Positions 15,264 to 22,809 of a DNA stretch of 30,078 nt are shown here, in pieces. Position numbers and translations under genes: made by a program. A model generated the notes under the pieces. That model searched no databases. It was not told the DNA's origin and saw nothing but the letters and a program-made list of their open reading frames with translations. The stretch covers positions 1 through 30,078 of the forward strand of contig CAZPDM010000054.1 in the NCBI GenBank assembly GCA_964585305.1, given 5' to 3'. Position 1 is the first letter of the stretch. Each line of letters begins with the position of its first letter. The DNA comes from CAZPDM01 sp964585305. GTDB lineage: Bacteria > Planctomycetota > Uabimicrobiia > Uabimicrobiales > JABWCH01.

Positions 15264-16769
15264 ATGAATACACCAACCTCTTTGGAATTTTTATTACAAA
15301 CTTTGGTTAATAGCCCAGAAGAAGATAAGCGAGCGTTAATTCGTTCTGCAATTGGGCTATTACGTGAAGTTTGCAATACGTTAACCAAATCCAATTATTC
15401 TAAATTCCAGCAAACTGCAGAATCCGCAAGACAAGTTTTAGACCAAGTTCTTCTTGGTAAGGTCGGTGGGAACCAAGGAGAAGGGGCCGATGAAGAAGAA
15501 TTTTTGGAAAGCGGAGATATGCCTGCTAAAGAAAATAATATTTCGCAAATTGAAGTTCCTGCTACAGCAGCTAATCCTATCACAACTCCTTCAGTTTCAG
15601 ATATTGCTAATATACCAATAAATATAAATACTATAGAGGAATCTATTTCATCTACAGCTATTTCACCCCAAAAATCTACCCCCCCTTCAGTACCTTCTAA
15701 TATCGAAATTTATCCAGAAAATTTAAGTAGTACAGGGGCAAATGTTATGCCGCGTAATTATGTTCCTGCAAATCCTGCAGCCTCAAATAATGCTTCCAAT
15801 TTATTGGACTTAATAAAAAAATGGAATAGTAAAGCCGAACCTTGGTTACAAATTACAATTCCTCAAGCAGATGGGTTTGAAACATTTAAAATCTTGATAC
15901 AAGCAGCTTCCGCCGTTCGAAGCAATCTTCTCAGTGCAACTATTTCTGACGAGCTAAATAAAGAAGAAGTAAAAAGATTTGAAAAATATTGGAAATTGTG
16001 GTGTCAAGAAATAGAATTACAAGGATTTGAGATCACCCCTAGTCGTTTTGGTCGTATTGAGCAAAGTATAGGAGATGTGATTTTTTCCTGCCGTCCAAGT
16101 CTTACACAAAAAGAAATTGCTGTACTTGTTCCTGGTATACAAAAAAATCACAAAATGCTACTTAATCCAGTTACATTAGTAACTATGCCACCCGATTTAT
16201 CATGGCCAGATGATCATCAAGATCGAAATTTGCCGGCTCATTGGAGAGCTGTTTTAGGAGAACTTGAACTCTTACTAAAACATCTTCAAATACAAAATTC
16301 TGTTGTTTGTGCTATTGAAGGAATCAATAAAAATCGCGTAGAAACTTTAGTTCAATCCAAAGAAGCAGTTATCTCCGAAATAATTCGACGTGGAGATGCA
16401 CTTAGAAATTCTTTACAAAAAAAAGATAATATATATCGTTTAGCTACAAATTTCTGGCGCGTTTTAGAATGTTTTTGGGCTATCTTTCATGATGATGATC
16501 GTCCTAATGGATATTCTTTCTTTGACCGCATCCGACGGCGTGTCCAAAGTTGGCAATCTCTTATTCGGCAACATAATCAACTTTATGTTAGAAATTTTGA
16601 CTCCAGCCATGATTCTTTAGCGTCTGTTAATAAATATCTTGGTAATATTATACTTCAAAGTAAACAAGGAATTCCACCTGGAGCAATTTTACGAGAATTA
16701 CGTCCATCTGTTATTGTCAAAGTTGATGGAGTTACTCGCTTACTTAAAGGACGTGTAATCGCAACATAA
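15264..16769 (+). CDS. Hypothetical protein with GrpE-like C-terminal domain
   Basis: A 501-residue protein. Residues 1-75 are helical (LEFLLQTLVNSPEEDKRALIR). Residues about 75-180 are Pro/Ser/Thr-rich and disordered-looking. A middle globular part spans about 185-330 (WLQITIPQADGFETFKI onward). The C-terminal third resembles a divergent GrpE nucleotide exchange factor: a coiled-coil-like segment (NKNRVETLVQSKEAVISEI), NFWRVLECFWAIF where GrpE has LLPVLDNLERAL, NFDSSHDSLASV (about 439-450) where GrpE has FDPxxHEAV, and GIPPGAILRELRPSV followed by LLKGRVIAT (about 469-501), matching the GrpE beta domain. The GrpE call is by-eye similarity. It is in an operon with the sulfatase (12-bp gap) and the flavoprotein (17-bp gap). 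Confidence 0.6.
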   Translation: MNTPTSLEFLLQTLVNSPEEDKRALIRSAIGLLREVCNTLTKSNYSKFQQTAESARQVLDQVLLGKVGGNQGEGADEEEFLESGDMPAKENNISQIEVPATAANPITTPSVSDIANIPININTIEESISSTAISPQKSTPPSVPSNIEIYPENLSSTGANVMPRNYVPANPAASNNASNLLDLIKKWNSKAEPWLQITIPQADGFETFKILIQAASAVRSNLLSATISDELNKEEVKRFEKYWKLWCQEIELQGFEITPSRFGRIEQSIGDVIFSCRPSLTQKEIAVLVPGIQKNHKMLLNPVTLVTMPPDLSWPDDHQDRNLPAHWRAVLGELELLLKHLQIQNSVVCAIEGINKNRVETLVQSKEAVISEIIRRGDALRNSLQKKDNIYRLATNFWRVLECFWAIFHDDDRPNGYSFFDRIRRRVQSWQSLIRQHNQLYVRNFDSSHDSLASVNKYLGNIILQSKQGIPPGAILRELRPSVIVKVDGVTRLLKGRVIAT

Positions 16770-16786
16770 AATTTTAGGAAAGTCTT

Positions 16787-17377
16787 ATGATAGTAATTAT
16801 CAATGCTTCTCCAAGAAAAAATGGGATCAACGATCAAATTTCACAGCATCTTGTAGAAGAACTAAATAAAAAAAATGTTGAGAATACTCTTATAAACTTA
16901 CGAGATTATAAAATAGAACATTGTTCTCATTGTCGAAGTTGTATGAAAGAAAAAATTTCAGAAAAAGGAATATGTTCTATTGATGATGATATGAAAATAA
17001 TCAGCGAAAAATTATTCGCAGCTCAAACTATTATCATAACAGCTCCTCTAAGTTGTTATGACTTCCCATCTAAATTTCGCACTATGCACGAAAGACTTGT
17101 TGGTCTTGCTTATTGGGGAGATGAAATGTATGCTCCACAAATAAAAAATTGTTTTCCTAAAAAAATGGGGATATTGATTACAACAAGTGGAATGCCTGGA
17201 ATATTTGTTCCGTTTTTTACTAATATAGTAACAACCTTTAAAAATTTCGCAAAATTATTTCCTATCAAGAAAAAAATAACTTATCATATTGGCCTAAAAG
17301 GTCGAAAGCAAGATATGACTTATACAGATAAGAACAGAAAAATTGTTGCTAAAGTATTAAAAAAAATAATCAATTAA
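16787..17377 (+). CDS. Flavodoxin-fold NAD(P)H-dependent oxidoreductase with cysteine cluster
   Basis: A 196-residue FMN-binding protein of the NADPH-dependent FMN reductase / iron-sulfur flavoprotein group. The FMN phosphate loop is INASPRKNGIND (residues 5-16). Cys46, Cys49, Cys52 and Cys63 form C-x2-C-x2-C-x10-C, similar to but longer than the compact 4Fe-4S motif of Isf proteins; a cluster is possible but not assured. ITAPLSCYDFPSKFRTMHERL is the usual second flavin-contact region. AGGAAAG precedes the ATG. It is the last gene of the run starting with the sulfatase and is closed by a strong terminator. The redox partner and substrate cannot be read from the sequence. Confidence 0.85.
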   Translation: MIVIINASPRKNGINDQISQHLVEELNKKNVENTLINLRDYKIEHCSHCRSCMKEKISEKGICSIDDDMKIISEKLFAAQTIIITAPLSCYDFPSKFRTMHERLVGLAYWGDEMYAPQIKNCFPKKMGILITTSGMPGIFVPFFTNIVTTFKNFAKLFPIKKKITYHIGLKGRKQDMTYTDKNRKIVAKVLKKIIN

Positions 17378-17407
17378 AAAAAAGCTAACGTTATGTTAGC
17401 TTTTTTT
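17376..17407. terminator. Bidirectional terminator
   Basis: GCTAAC (17384-17389) pairs with GTTAGC (17395-17400), flanked by A8 and T7 that extend the stem. It serves both the flavoprotein (+) and the PEP-CTERM gene (-), which converge. Confidence 0.9.
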
Positions 17408-17408
17408 C

Positions 17409-18032
17409 TTAAAAATAACTATATATCTTTTTTTTTCGCAAAAACAAAGCTGCTATCCCCAATATTAACATAGCACTTGAGCAGGGTTCGGGAATTACTG
17501 CATTGGTGAGAATTCGAACATTGTCAATCCCCCAAGATTCATTGGATATAGCTTCGTTTGTATATCCCGTAAAACTAAGAGACAATGTTGTTCCAGTATG
17601 AGCAAACGTTATACCACCACTTACTTTACGATAGATAGAATCATACCAGGCCGGGCCACTATATGCTAAGTCAACGCGAAAAGTATCTCCTGTCCTTGGA
17701 GTATAAGATTGCGAAGCTCCAGCATGGTTATCAAAAGTAGTACTAAAAATGGTTGTCGATGAATTTTTAACTTGAAATGATTCGCCATCCCAAGAATCTA
17801 TGACATATAAATCGAACTCTAAAGTTACAGTAGTATGTTCTGCTAAATTAGATAAATTTAAATTTACTGTAGAACTCCCAAATCTTCCCAAAAATGTTGA
17901 AAATGCAGCATCATTAGAAATTGTTGTTTGGCTCCACCCACTTTGGGTTCCACTTTCAAAATTATCAAAAAAAATTTCTGCTGCAAAAATGTTTGAAAGA
18001 AAAAGAAACAAGAATAAAATAATGACTTTCAT
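17409..18032 (-). CDS. PEP-CTERM sorting-domain surface protein
   Basis: A 207-residue exported protein. A signal peptide (MKVIILFLFLFLSNIFA) is followed by a beta-rich, Ser/Thr/Gly-rich body similar in style to lectin/jelly-roll domains, with FFDNFESGTQSGWS at the mature start and WGIDNVRILTN near the end. The C-terminus is a PEP-CTERM signal: IPEP (residues 180-183), a hydrophobic helix (AMLILGIAALFL) and RKKK. Such proteins are processed by exosortase (EpsH/Xrt); no exosortase gene lies in this window. GAAAGG precedes the ATG. A perfect 16-bp hairpin lies directly upstream of that ribosome binding site. It was probably monocistronic. Ligand unknown. Confidence 0.88.
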   Translation of the reverse strand: MKVIILFLFLFLSNIFAAEIFFDNFESGTQSGWSQTTISNDAAFSTFLGRFGSSTVNLNLSNLAEHTTVTLEFDLYVIDSWDGESFQVKNSSTTIFSTTFDNHAGASQSYTPRTGDTFRVDLAYSGPAWYDSIYRKVSGGITFAHTGTTLSLSFTGYTNEAISNESWGIDNVRILTNAVIPEPCSSAMLILGIAALFLRKKKIYSYF

Positions 18033-18047
18033 AAACTAAAATCCTTT

Positions 18048-18082
18048 CAAAAAGACTAGAATTACAAATTCTAGTCTTTTTG
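18048..18082 (-). promoter_or_regulatory. Perfect 16-bp terminator-like hairpin in the leader of the PEP-CTERM gene
   Basis: CAAAAAGACTAGAATT (18048-18063) is exactly complementary to 18067-18082 with a 3-nt loop. It sits between divergent genes and ends where the GAAAGG ribosome binding site of the minus gene begins. Any promoter for that gene must lie beyond it, so the hairpin is either transcribed in the leader or marks the end of an unseen transcript. Confidence 0.7.
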
Positions 18083-18126
18083 ATTATATCAAAAAAGGGC
18101 TTTTTTGCAAACATAAAAAAATAGTC

Positions 18127-18155
18127 TTGCTTTTCTTTATAAGAAGATATATTAT
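18127..18155 (+). promoter_or_regulatory. Candidate promoter of the hydrogenase-sensor gene
   Basis: TTGCTT (18127-18132) and TATTAT (18150-18155) are 17 bp apart. The spacer contains the inverted repeat TTCTT-TAT-AAGAA (18133-18145). The leader to the ATG at 18224 would be about 60 nt. No Shine-Dalgarno precedes that ATG. Confidence 0.5.
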
Positions 18156-18223
18156 AAATTTGTATCGTTATCTTTTGTTATAACACTATATAATAATTTA
18201 ACTTATTTAAGAAAAATAAAAAA

Positions 18224-19939
18224 ATGAACCATCCTATTTCCAAAAAATTATCTAAAATTATTGAGGTAGATTCTCAAAAATGTGTCAATTGCCATGCTTG
18301 TATTAGCGTATGTCCAGTAAAATATTGTAATGATGGAAGTGGGGATCATGTTTCTGTCAATCCAGATTTATGTATTGGTTGTGGAAATTGTATTGACGCT
18401 TGTCAACATGAAGCACGTTTTGGTGTAGACGATTCAGAACAATTTTTCAGCGAATTGCAGCGTGGTATAAAATATATTGCTTTTATAGCACCGTCTGCAG
18501 CAGCAAATTTTCCCCATCAATATTTAAAAGTTAATGGCTGGTTGCAATCTTTAGGTGTAACAGCATTTTTTGATGTAAGTTTTGGAGCAGAGCTTACTGT
18601 AAAATCGTACTTAGAATATATCAAAAAAGCAAATCCGCAATGCGTTATTGCACAACCTTGTCCAGCACTAGTTTCCTATATTCAAATTTATCAACCAGAA
18701 CTTTTGCCATATTTAGCTCCCGCAGACAGTCCTATTATTCACGCTATTAAAATGGTACGCCGATTTTACAAAGAATATCACAACCATAAAGCAGTGGTTA
18801 TTTCTCCTTGTTATGCAAAACGAAGGGAATTTGATGAAGTTATGCCTGATGTAATGAATGTAACCTACCAATCGATTGATCGGTATCTTCGAGAAAATCG
18901 TATTGCATTATCGAAATATTCTGATGTTGATTATAGTAATCCTCCTGCAGAACGTGCAGTATTATTCTCTACTCCAGGAGGATTGCTAAGAACAGCACAA
19001 AGAGAATTTCCACAGATTATTGAAAAAACACGTAAAATCGAAGGTGCGCATATTATCTATCGTTATCTAAGTCAACTTTATAAAATGATTCAACAAGGAA
19101 AAGCTCCCTTACTTGTTGACTGTTTAAATTGTGAAATGGGTTGCAATGGAGGAACAGGAACATTAACTAAAGGAAAGTCTTTGGATGAAGTGGAAAGCTT
19201 AATTGAAGAACGCAATCAGGAAATGCAACAAAAATATAAAAATATTAAGCAACTTAACAAAACAATTAACGACTATTGGGATCCTAAATTTTATCATAGA
19301 AGTTATTTAAATCTTTCCGACAATAACACTGTAGAGACTCCGTCCGAAACTAAAAAAACTGAAATCTTTCACAAGATGCAAAAATATACAAAAAAAGATG
19401 TTCATAATTGCCGTGCATGTGGATATAACGAATGTGATAAAATGGCAACTGCTATTTATAATGGCTTAAATAAACCAGAAAATTGCCACCATGCTTTAGA
19501 ACTAGATAAGGAGCAATCTCATCGTAGTATGCTGCATCATCAGCAAAAAAATCTTCAAGCCTTTTCTTTGTTTATTGAAAATTTTCAAAGTAGAGTCAAT
19601 CAACTTATTGAAAAAATTAAATTGACAGAAGGAACTACCAAGCGTTTTGCTCCTATCATCCAATCTATCAATGATATTTCCTATACTGTAAAAATGATTT
19701 CTCTTAATGCCAGCATTGAAGCTGCACGTGCAGGAGAAGTTGGTAGTGGATTTGCAGTTGTTGCAAAAGAAGTTGGAGAATTATCACGACGAAGTAAAGA
19801 AGAAACCTTAAAAATTGAACCATTTGCAAAAGACATACAAGAATGTTTAAGACTTATTCAAAGTGAAGTCAAATCTTTAACGGAAGAAATGGCCAATCAA
19901 AGTAAACTTTTGCTCAATACACTAGAAGAAAAAAATTAA
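18224..19939 (+). CDS. Soluble [FeFe]-hydrogenase-like sensor fused to a chemoreceptor signalling domain
   Basis: A 571-residue multi-domain protein without TM helices. Two ferredoxin 4Fe-4S motifs come first (Cys20/23/26/30 and Cys50/53/56/60). The hydrogenase H-cluster domain follows: L1 QPCPA (Cys146), L2 SPCYAK (Cys196, Lys199), L3 CLNCEMGC (Cys303 and Cys307, spaced C-x3-C). All four cluster-ligand cysteines are there, but the proton-relay cysteine of the usual TSCCPAW is Pro145. A further Fe-S domain has Cys396/399/404/421 (CRACGYNEC). Residues about 440-571 form a coiled coil with the methyl-accepting chemotaxis tip LNASIEAARAGE and GFAVVAKEVGELSRRS. By analogy with sensory (HydS/HsfB-like) hydrogenases, it may sense H2 or redox state and signal to CheA/CheW; no che genes are nearby. 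Confidence 0.9.
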   Translation: MNHPISKKLSKIIEVDSQKCVNCHACISVCPVKYCNDGSGDHVSVNPDLCIGCGNCIDACQHEARFGVDDSEQFFSELQRGIKYIAFIAPSAAANFPHQYLKVNGWLQSLGVTAFFDVSFGAELTVKSYLEYIKKANPQCVIAQPCPALVSYIQIYQPELLPYLAPADSPIIHAIKMVRRFYKEYHNHKAVVISPCYAKRREFDEVMPDVMNVTYQSIDRYLRENRIALSKYSDVDYSNPPAERAVLFSTPGGLLRTAQREFPQIIEKTRKIEGAHIIYRYLSQLYKMIQQGKAPLLVDCLNCEMGCNGGTGTLTKGKSLDEVESLIEERNQEMQQKYKNIKQLNKTINDYWDPKFYHRSYLNLSDNNTVETPSETKKTEIFHKMQKYTKKDVHNCRACGYNECDKMATAIYNGLNKPENCHHALELDKEQSHRSMLHHQQKNLQAFSLFIENFQSRVNQLIEKIKLTEGTTKRFAPIIQSINDISYTVKMISLNASIEAARAGEVGSGFAVVAKEVGELSRRSKEETLKIEPFAKDIQECLRLIQSEVKSLTEEMANQSKLLLNTLEEKN

Positions 19940-19945
19940 AACAAA

Positions 19946-19996
19946 ACAAAAACTATGTTCTTACTTACAAAGCAGGAACATAGTTTTTATTTTTTT
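19946..19996. terminator. Bidirectional terminator
   Basis: AAAAACTATGTTC (19948-19960) is a perfect 13-bp complement of 19976-19988, followed by T-rich DNA. It separates the convergent hydrogenase-sensor and aminopeptidase genes. Confidence 0.85.
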
Positions 19997-19997
19997 G

Positions 19998-21026
19998 TTA
20001 TATCAAAAATTTTCCATCTTCTATAATTTTTTGGCCATCGACAACAACAGTAACCTTAGTTAGTACTGCATCAATATGGCCATTACTACTCCAATTACTT
20101 CCGGTTTTCTCAGGATATCCATGTCCAAAGGCAACATGAACACCAGGAAATTTTTCATCTTGCAGAAGATTTCCAATAAGGCTGGTCAAACCAATATTGG
20201 TGCCAATTGCAAACTCTGCAACACGATTGGCGTTTTCATCTAAGCATAAGCGTTCTTGAAATTCCGCAAGTAAAGTCTTATGCTCACTTGCAATATGAGC
20301 TACTCGAGAATCTTTTAATTGAATAGTAACGGGTGTTTTGTTTAATAAACCATATTTTTCACTAAAGAAATCGCCTAAAATGCCATCTACAACAATTTGC
20401 CCATCAGATACGTGCTCTGCACATGTAAAAACTTCACCATCTGGCAAATTACTCCAAACCCCATCTTTAGAAATATTGGCGTCGCTAATAATCCACTTCC
20501 ATTGAGGGTTAAAATACGCTGTAAAATTTGTACCAGCAGGATTAGTAACCTGAATCTGTCTGGCTTTATGGCAAATTTCATAAACTTTAGCACTTAGTGC
20601 CTGGACTTTAGCATAGTCAACAGACATTCCTGTTTCCATTAAAGCCATTGTAATTCCTGGCAAATGGGCATGACGCAAATAGCGATTTGATTCAATTGTT
20701 CGTAGCATTGGAGATCTAAATGTTTGCAGCTCGCCTTTTTTTCCAGCCGCGACATAAAAACTGACTTGCGCAGATTCTAAAGCTCTCCTAATTTCATCTG
20801 CAAAAGCTAATGCAGGAATTTTATCGCTAGGATTATCTGGCCTTTCACCATAATTTTCCATGATAAAAGTAGTAATATTTCCATGAGATATTTTTTCTGC
20901 TTCACTTTGTATAGCCTCTGAAATTTTTTTAGCAGCAATATCCGTAATAATAACTACACGTTCGCCAGGTTTTAATTTTACACAGTTTACAACAGCTTGC
21001 CAAGCTCCAAATTGTAGTGTTCCCAT
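19998..21026 (-). CDS. M29-type (aminopeptidase T-like) metallo-aminopeptidase
   Basis: A 342-residue cytoplasmic leucyl aminopeptidase-type protein of the M29/thermophilic metalloprotease group, removing N-terminal residues from peptides with two metal ions. Conserved stretches include the start GAWQAVVNCVKLKPGERVVIITD, the VTNPAGTNFTAYF and NLPDGEVFTCAE segment with a ligand Glu, AEFAIGTN with the next Glu (about 270), and AFGHGYPEKTGSN (His302) with NGHIDAVL (His317, Asp319). The protein is slightly shorter than typical 370-410 residue family members, the N-terminal half being compact. It is the last of three consecutive minus-strand genes (29 bp after the previous). A weak AT-rich region precedes the ATG. 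Confidence 0.86.
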   Translation of the reverse strand: MGTLQFGAWQAVVNCVKLKPGERVVIITDIAAKKISEAIQSEAEKISHGNITTFIMENYGERPDNPSDKIPALAFADEIRRALESAQVSFYVAAGKKGELQTFRSPMLRTIESNRYLRHAHLPGITMALMETGMSVDYAKVQALSAKVYEICHKARQIQVTNPAGTNFTAYFNPQWKWIISDANISKDGVWSNLPDGEVFTCAEHVSDGQIVVDGILGDFFSEKYGLLNKTPVTIQLKDSRVAHIASEHKTLLAEFQERLCLDENANRVAEFAIGTNIGLTSLIGNLLQDEKFPGVHVAFGHGYPEKTGSNWSSNGHIDAVLTKVTVVVDGQKIIEDGKFLI

Positions 21027-21055
21027 TATAATTCCAATTTCTATTATATTGAAAA

Positions 21056-21685
21056 TTATTGATACAATTCAATATCCATGAAAAGATGCGGATTTTTTTG
21101 CATCTCTTGCTTCATAATTCTTAATGTCTGAATACGAGTAGAATGTTTTTCAGATTCCAACAAGATTTCACCTGCTTCTGGAAAATTAACTAAATGTTCT
21201 TTCTGGAGCATCATAATTCGAGTTTTTTGCATCCTAATGCCACCTTCTTTTTCAAAAGTTATGCAAAATACATAACGTTTGCTTTGAATAGGCATACTCA
21301 TATCCCGTCGCAAAATTCCTGTAGCAAATTGTTCTGCTATTTTATTGAGAATAGCATTTAATACATACCAGGAATCTTCTTTATCTATAGGTACAAGAGG
21401 GTTTTCTGGAGTTACTTTTTCAATAGCATTTTCAACAATTCGAACCATACTATCATTCTGGAGAACATCTCTCAAATCTTTCTCAAATAAAGTACGAAGA
21501 CTCAGTTTTGTCTTTCCTTCTTCTGTTTGCAAAGTATTTAGTGCAAGAACTGCACGATCTTTAAATTCTTTGCTTTTCCAAATTCGCATCGCACGCCATC
21601 GTCCCCAAAACCAACCTAATGCTAATGCTAATGCACCTGCAATAATATTTGCCCAAAGATCATCAAAAACAGCAGCAAATAACAT
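21056..21685 (-). CDS. Membrane-anchored hypothetical protein, paralog 1 of a tandem pair
   Basis: A 209-residue protein not assigned to a family. An N-terminal hydrophobic helix (about 10-26, WANIIAGALALALGWFWGRWRAM) is followed by a soluble alpha/beta part with FKDRAVLALNTLQ, TLFEKDLRDV, ENPLVPIDKEDSWYVLNAILNKIAEQF, ILRRDM and the fixed end PHLFMDIELYQ. By hand count about 70% of residues match the gene immediately upstream (21738-22367). Conservation is highest in the soluble part and lowest in the first 25 residues. GAAAGG precedes the ATG. The spacing (52 bp to paralog 2, 29 bp to the aminopeptidase) suggests one operon. Function unknown; no catalytic motif is evident. Confidence 0.82.
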   Translation of the reverse strand: MLFAAVFDDLWANIIAGALALALGWFWGRWRAMRIWKSKEFKDRAVLALNTLQTEEGKTKLSLRTLFEKDLRDVLQNDSMVRIVENAIEKVTPENPLVPIDKEDSWYVLNAILNKIAEQFATGILRRDMSMPIQSKRYVFCITFEKEGGIRMQKTRIMMLQKEHLVNFPEAGEILLESEKHSTRIQTLRIMKQEMQKNPHLFMDIELYQ

Positions 21686-21737
21686 AACTATAACCTTTCA
21701 AAAAATTTGAAATAGTAACTTATTAAAGTTATTGAAC

Positions 21738-22367
21738 TTATTGGTACAATTCAATATCCATAAACAAATGTGGTGTTTTTTCCATCTCTCGTTTTAGAAT
21801 TCTCAGTGTTTCAATGCGAAGAGCATGGCGATCAGATTCTAGTGAGATTTCTCCAGTTTCTGGGAAATTCAGAAATTGCTCTTTTTGCATGATAATAATT
21901 CTAATTTTCTGCATTCGCACACTTGCTTCTTTTTTATATGTTATGCAAAAAGTATAACGTTTGCTTTGAACTGGTAATCCCATATCTCGTCGTAGAATAC
22001 CCGAAGAAAAATGTTCTGCAATTTTATTAAGAATAGCATTTAATAAATACCAGGAATCTTTTTTATCGATGGGTAAAAGAGGATTTTCAGATGTTGTTTT
22101 TTCAATGGCATTTTCAATAATTCTTACCATGCTTTCGTTCTGAAAAACATCACGTAAATCTTTTTCAAATAAAGTACGAAGGGTAAGTTTAAGTTTTCCA
22201 TTTTCATTTTGTAAAGTATTTAGGGCAAGAACAACTCTATCTTTAAAAGCTTTGCTTTGCCATGTTAACATTGCACGCCATCGTCCCCAAAACCAGCCTA
22301 CTACTAAAATAAGTAAACCAGCAATAATATTATCGCCAATGCCTTCAAAAAAGCCAGCTAATAGCAT
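21738..22367 (-). CDS. Membrane-anchored hypothetical protein, paralog 2 of a tandem pair
   Basis: A 209-residue protein with the same length, architecture and ending (PHLFMDIELYQ) as its downstream neighbour. The TM helix is about residues 12-27 (GDNIIAGLLILVVGWFWGRWRAM). The soluble domain keeps VLALNTLQ, TLFEKDLRDVFQNESMVRI, ENAIEK and FCITY. Substitutions are mostly conservative, showing that both copies remain under selection after duplication. It is probably the first gene of the three-gene minus-strand unit; AAAGG precedes the ATG. The pair may form heteromers or respond to different partners through the divergent N-terminus; that is inference. Confidence 0.82.
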   Translation of the reverse strand: MLLAGFFEGIGDNIIAGLLILVVGWFWGRWRAMLTWQSKAFKDRVVLALNTLQNENGKLKLTLRTLFEKDLRDVFQNESMVRIIENAIEKTTSENPLLPIDKKDSWYLLNAILNKIAEHFSSGILRRDMGLPVQSKRYTFCITYKKEASVRMQKIRIIIMQKEQFLNFPETGEISLESDRHALRIETLRILKREMEKTPHLFMDIELYQ

Positions 22368-22451
22368 AAATTAAGCCTTTCCAAAGAAATCTTCATGAGT
22401 TGCATAAAAAAATCTTTGAATATTTTAACAAAAAAAAATCTAAGATCAAAT

Positions 22452-22478
22452 AAAAAACCAGAACAAGTTATGTTCTGG
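22452..22478 (-). terminator. Terminator for minus-strand transcription
   Basis: CCAGAACA (22458-22465) pairs with TGTTCTGG (22471-22478) over a 5-nt loop. On the minus strand it is followed by T6, so it would end transcripts coming from the alpha-2-macroglobulin gene. Confidence 0.75.
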
Positions 22479-22518
22479 TAAGTGAGCTACTCTACAATAA
22501 TTTCTTATAATTTCTGCC

Positions 22519-22584
22519 GAAAAATACTTTGTTGCTTATTAACCTTTGATTGTACTCAATCAAAGGCCGCAACAAATATTTTCC
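22519..22584 (+). ncRNA. Two-stem hairpin element, copy B
   Basis: The outer arm 22519-22535 pairs with GCAACAAATATTTTCC (22569-22584) except for one bulge and one end mismatch. The inner stem CCTTTGATTG (22543-22552) pairs perfectly with CAATCAAAGG (22557-22566) over TACT. It is about 84% identical to 11487-11557 by hand alignment. It lies between two minus-strand genes, upstream of a minus-strand terminator. Its pairs are Watson-Crick, so strand is not decided by this copy alone; + is given by homology to copy A. Confidence 0.6.
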
Positions 22585-22613
22585 TATCTTAATTTTTTAA
22601 GTAAGTTGTCAAA

Positions 22614-22770
22614 TCCTCACAGTTAAATGTCCAAAAACTTTTTTCTATTCATTTAGTAGTTTGTCAACTAAATTGCTGGACATATTTTCCTTATCCTAGT
22701 GTACTAGCTTTAACGAAAGAAAATTTGCAGCAGCGGGTTCAATTCTTCACAGTTGGATGTCAAAAGACTT
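22614..22770. repeat. Degenerate direct repeat pair in the 442-bp gap
   Basis: About 27 bp at 22614-22640 (core CACAGTTAAATGTCCAAAAA) recurs imperfectly at 22743-22770 (CACAGTTGGATGTCAAAAGA). Between them are short inverted repeats such as ATGTCCA (22627-22633) with TGGACAT (22677-22683). No convincing ORF covers the region. It may be a decayed duplicated segment. Together with copy B and the terminator this accounts for most of the 22368-22809 gap. Confidence 0.5.
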
Positions 22771-22809
22771 AGTTGACAGACCATTTAGAATCAAAAAAAA
22801 TCAAAAATT

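Noticed and set aside
22725..22760. GGTTCAATTC resembling a tRNA T-loop
   Set aside because: The flanking bases do not form a T stem and no acceptor, D or anticodon arms can be drawn.
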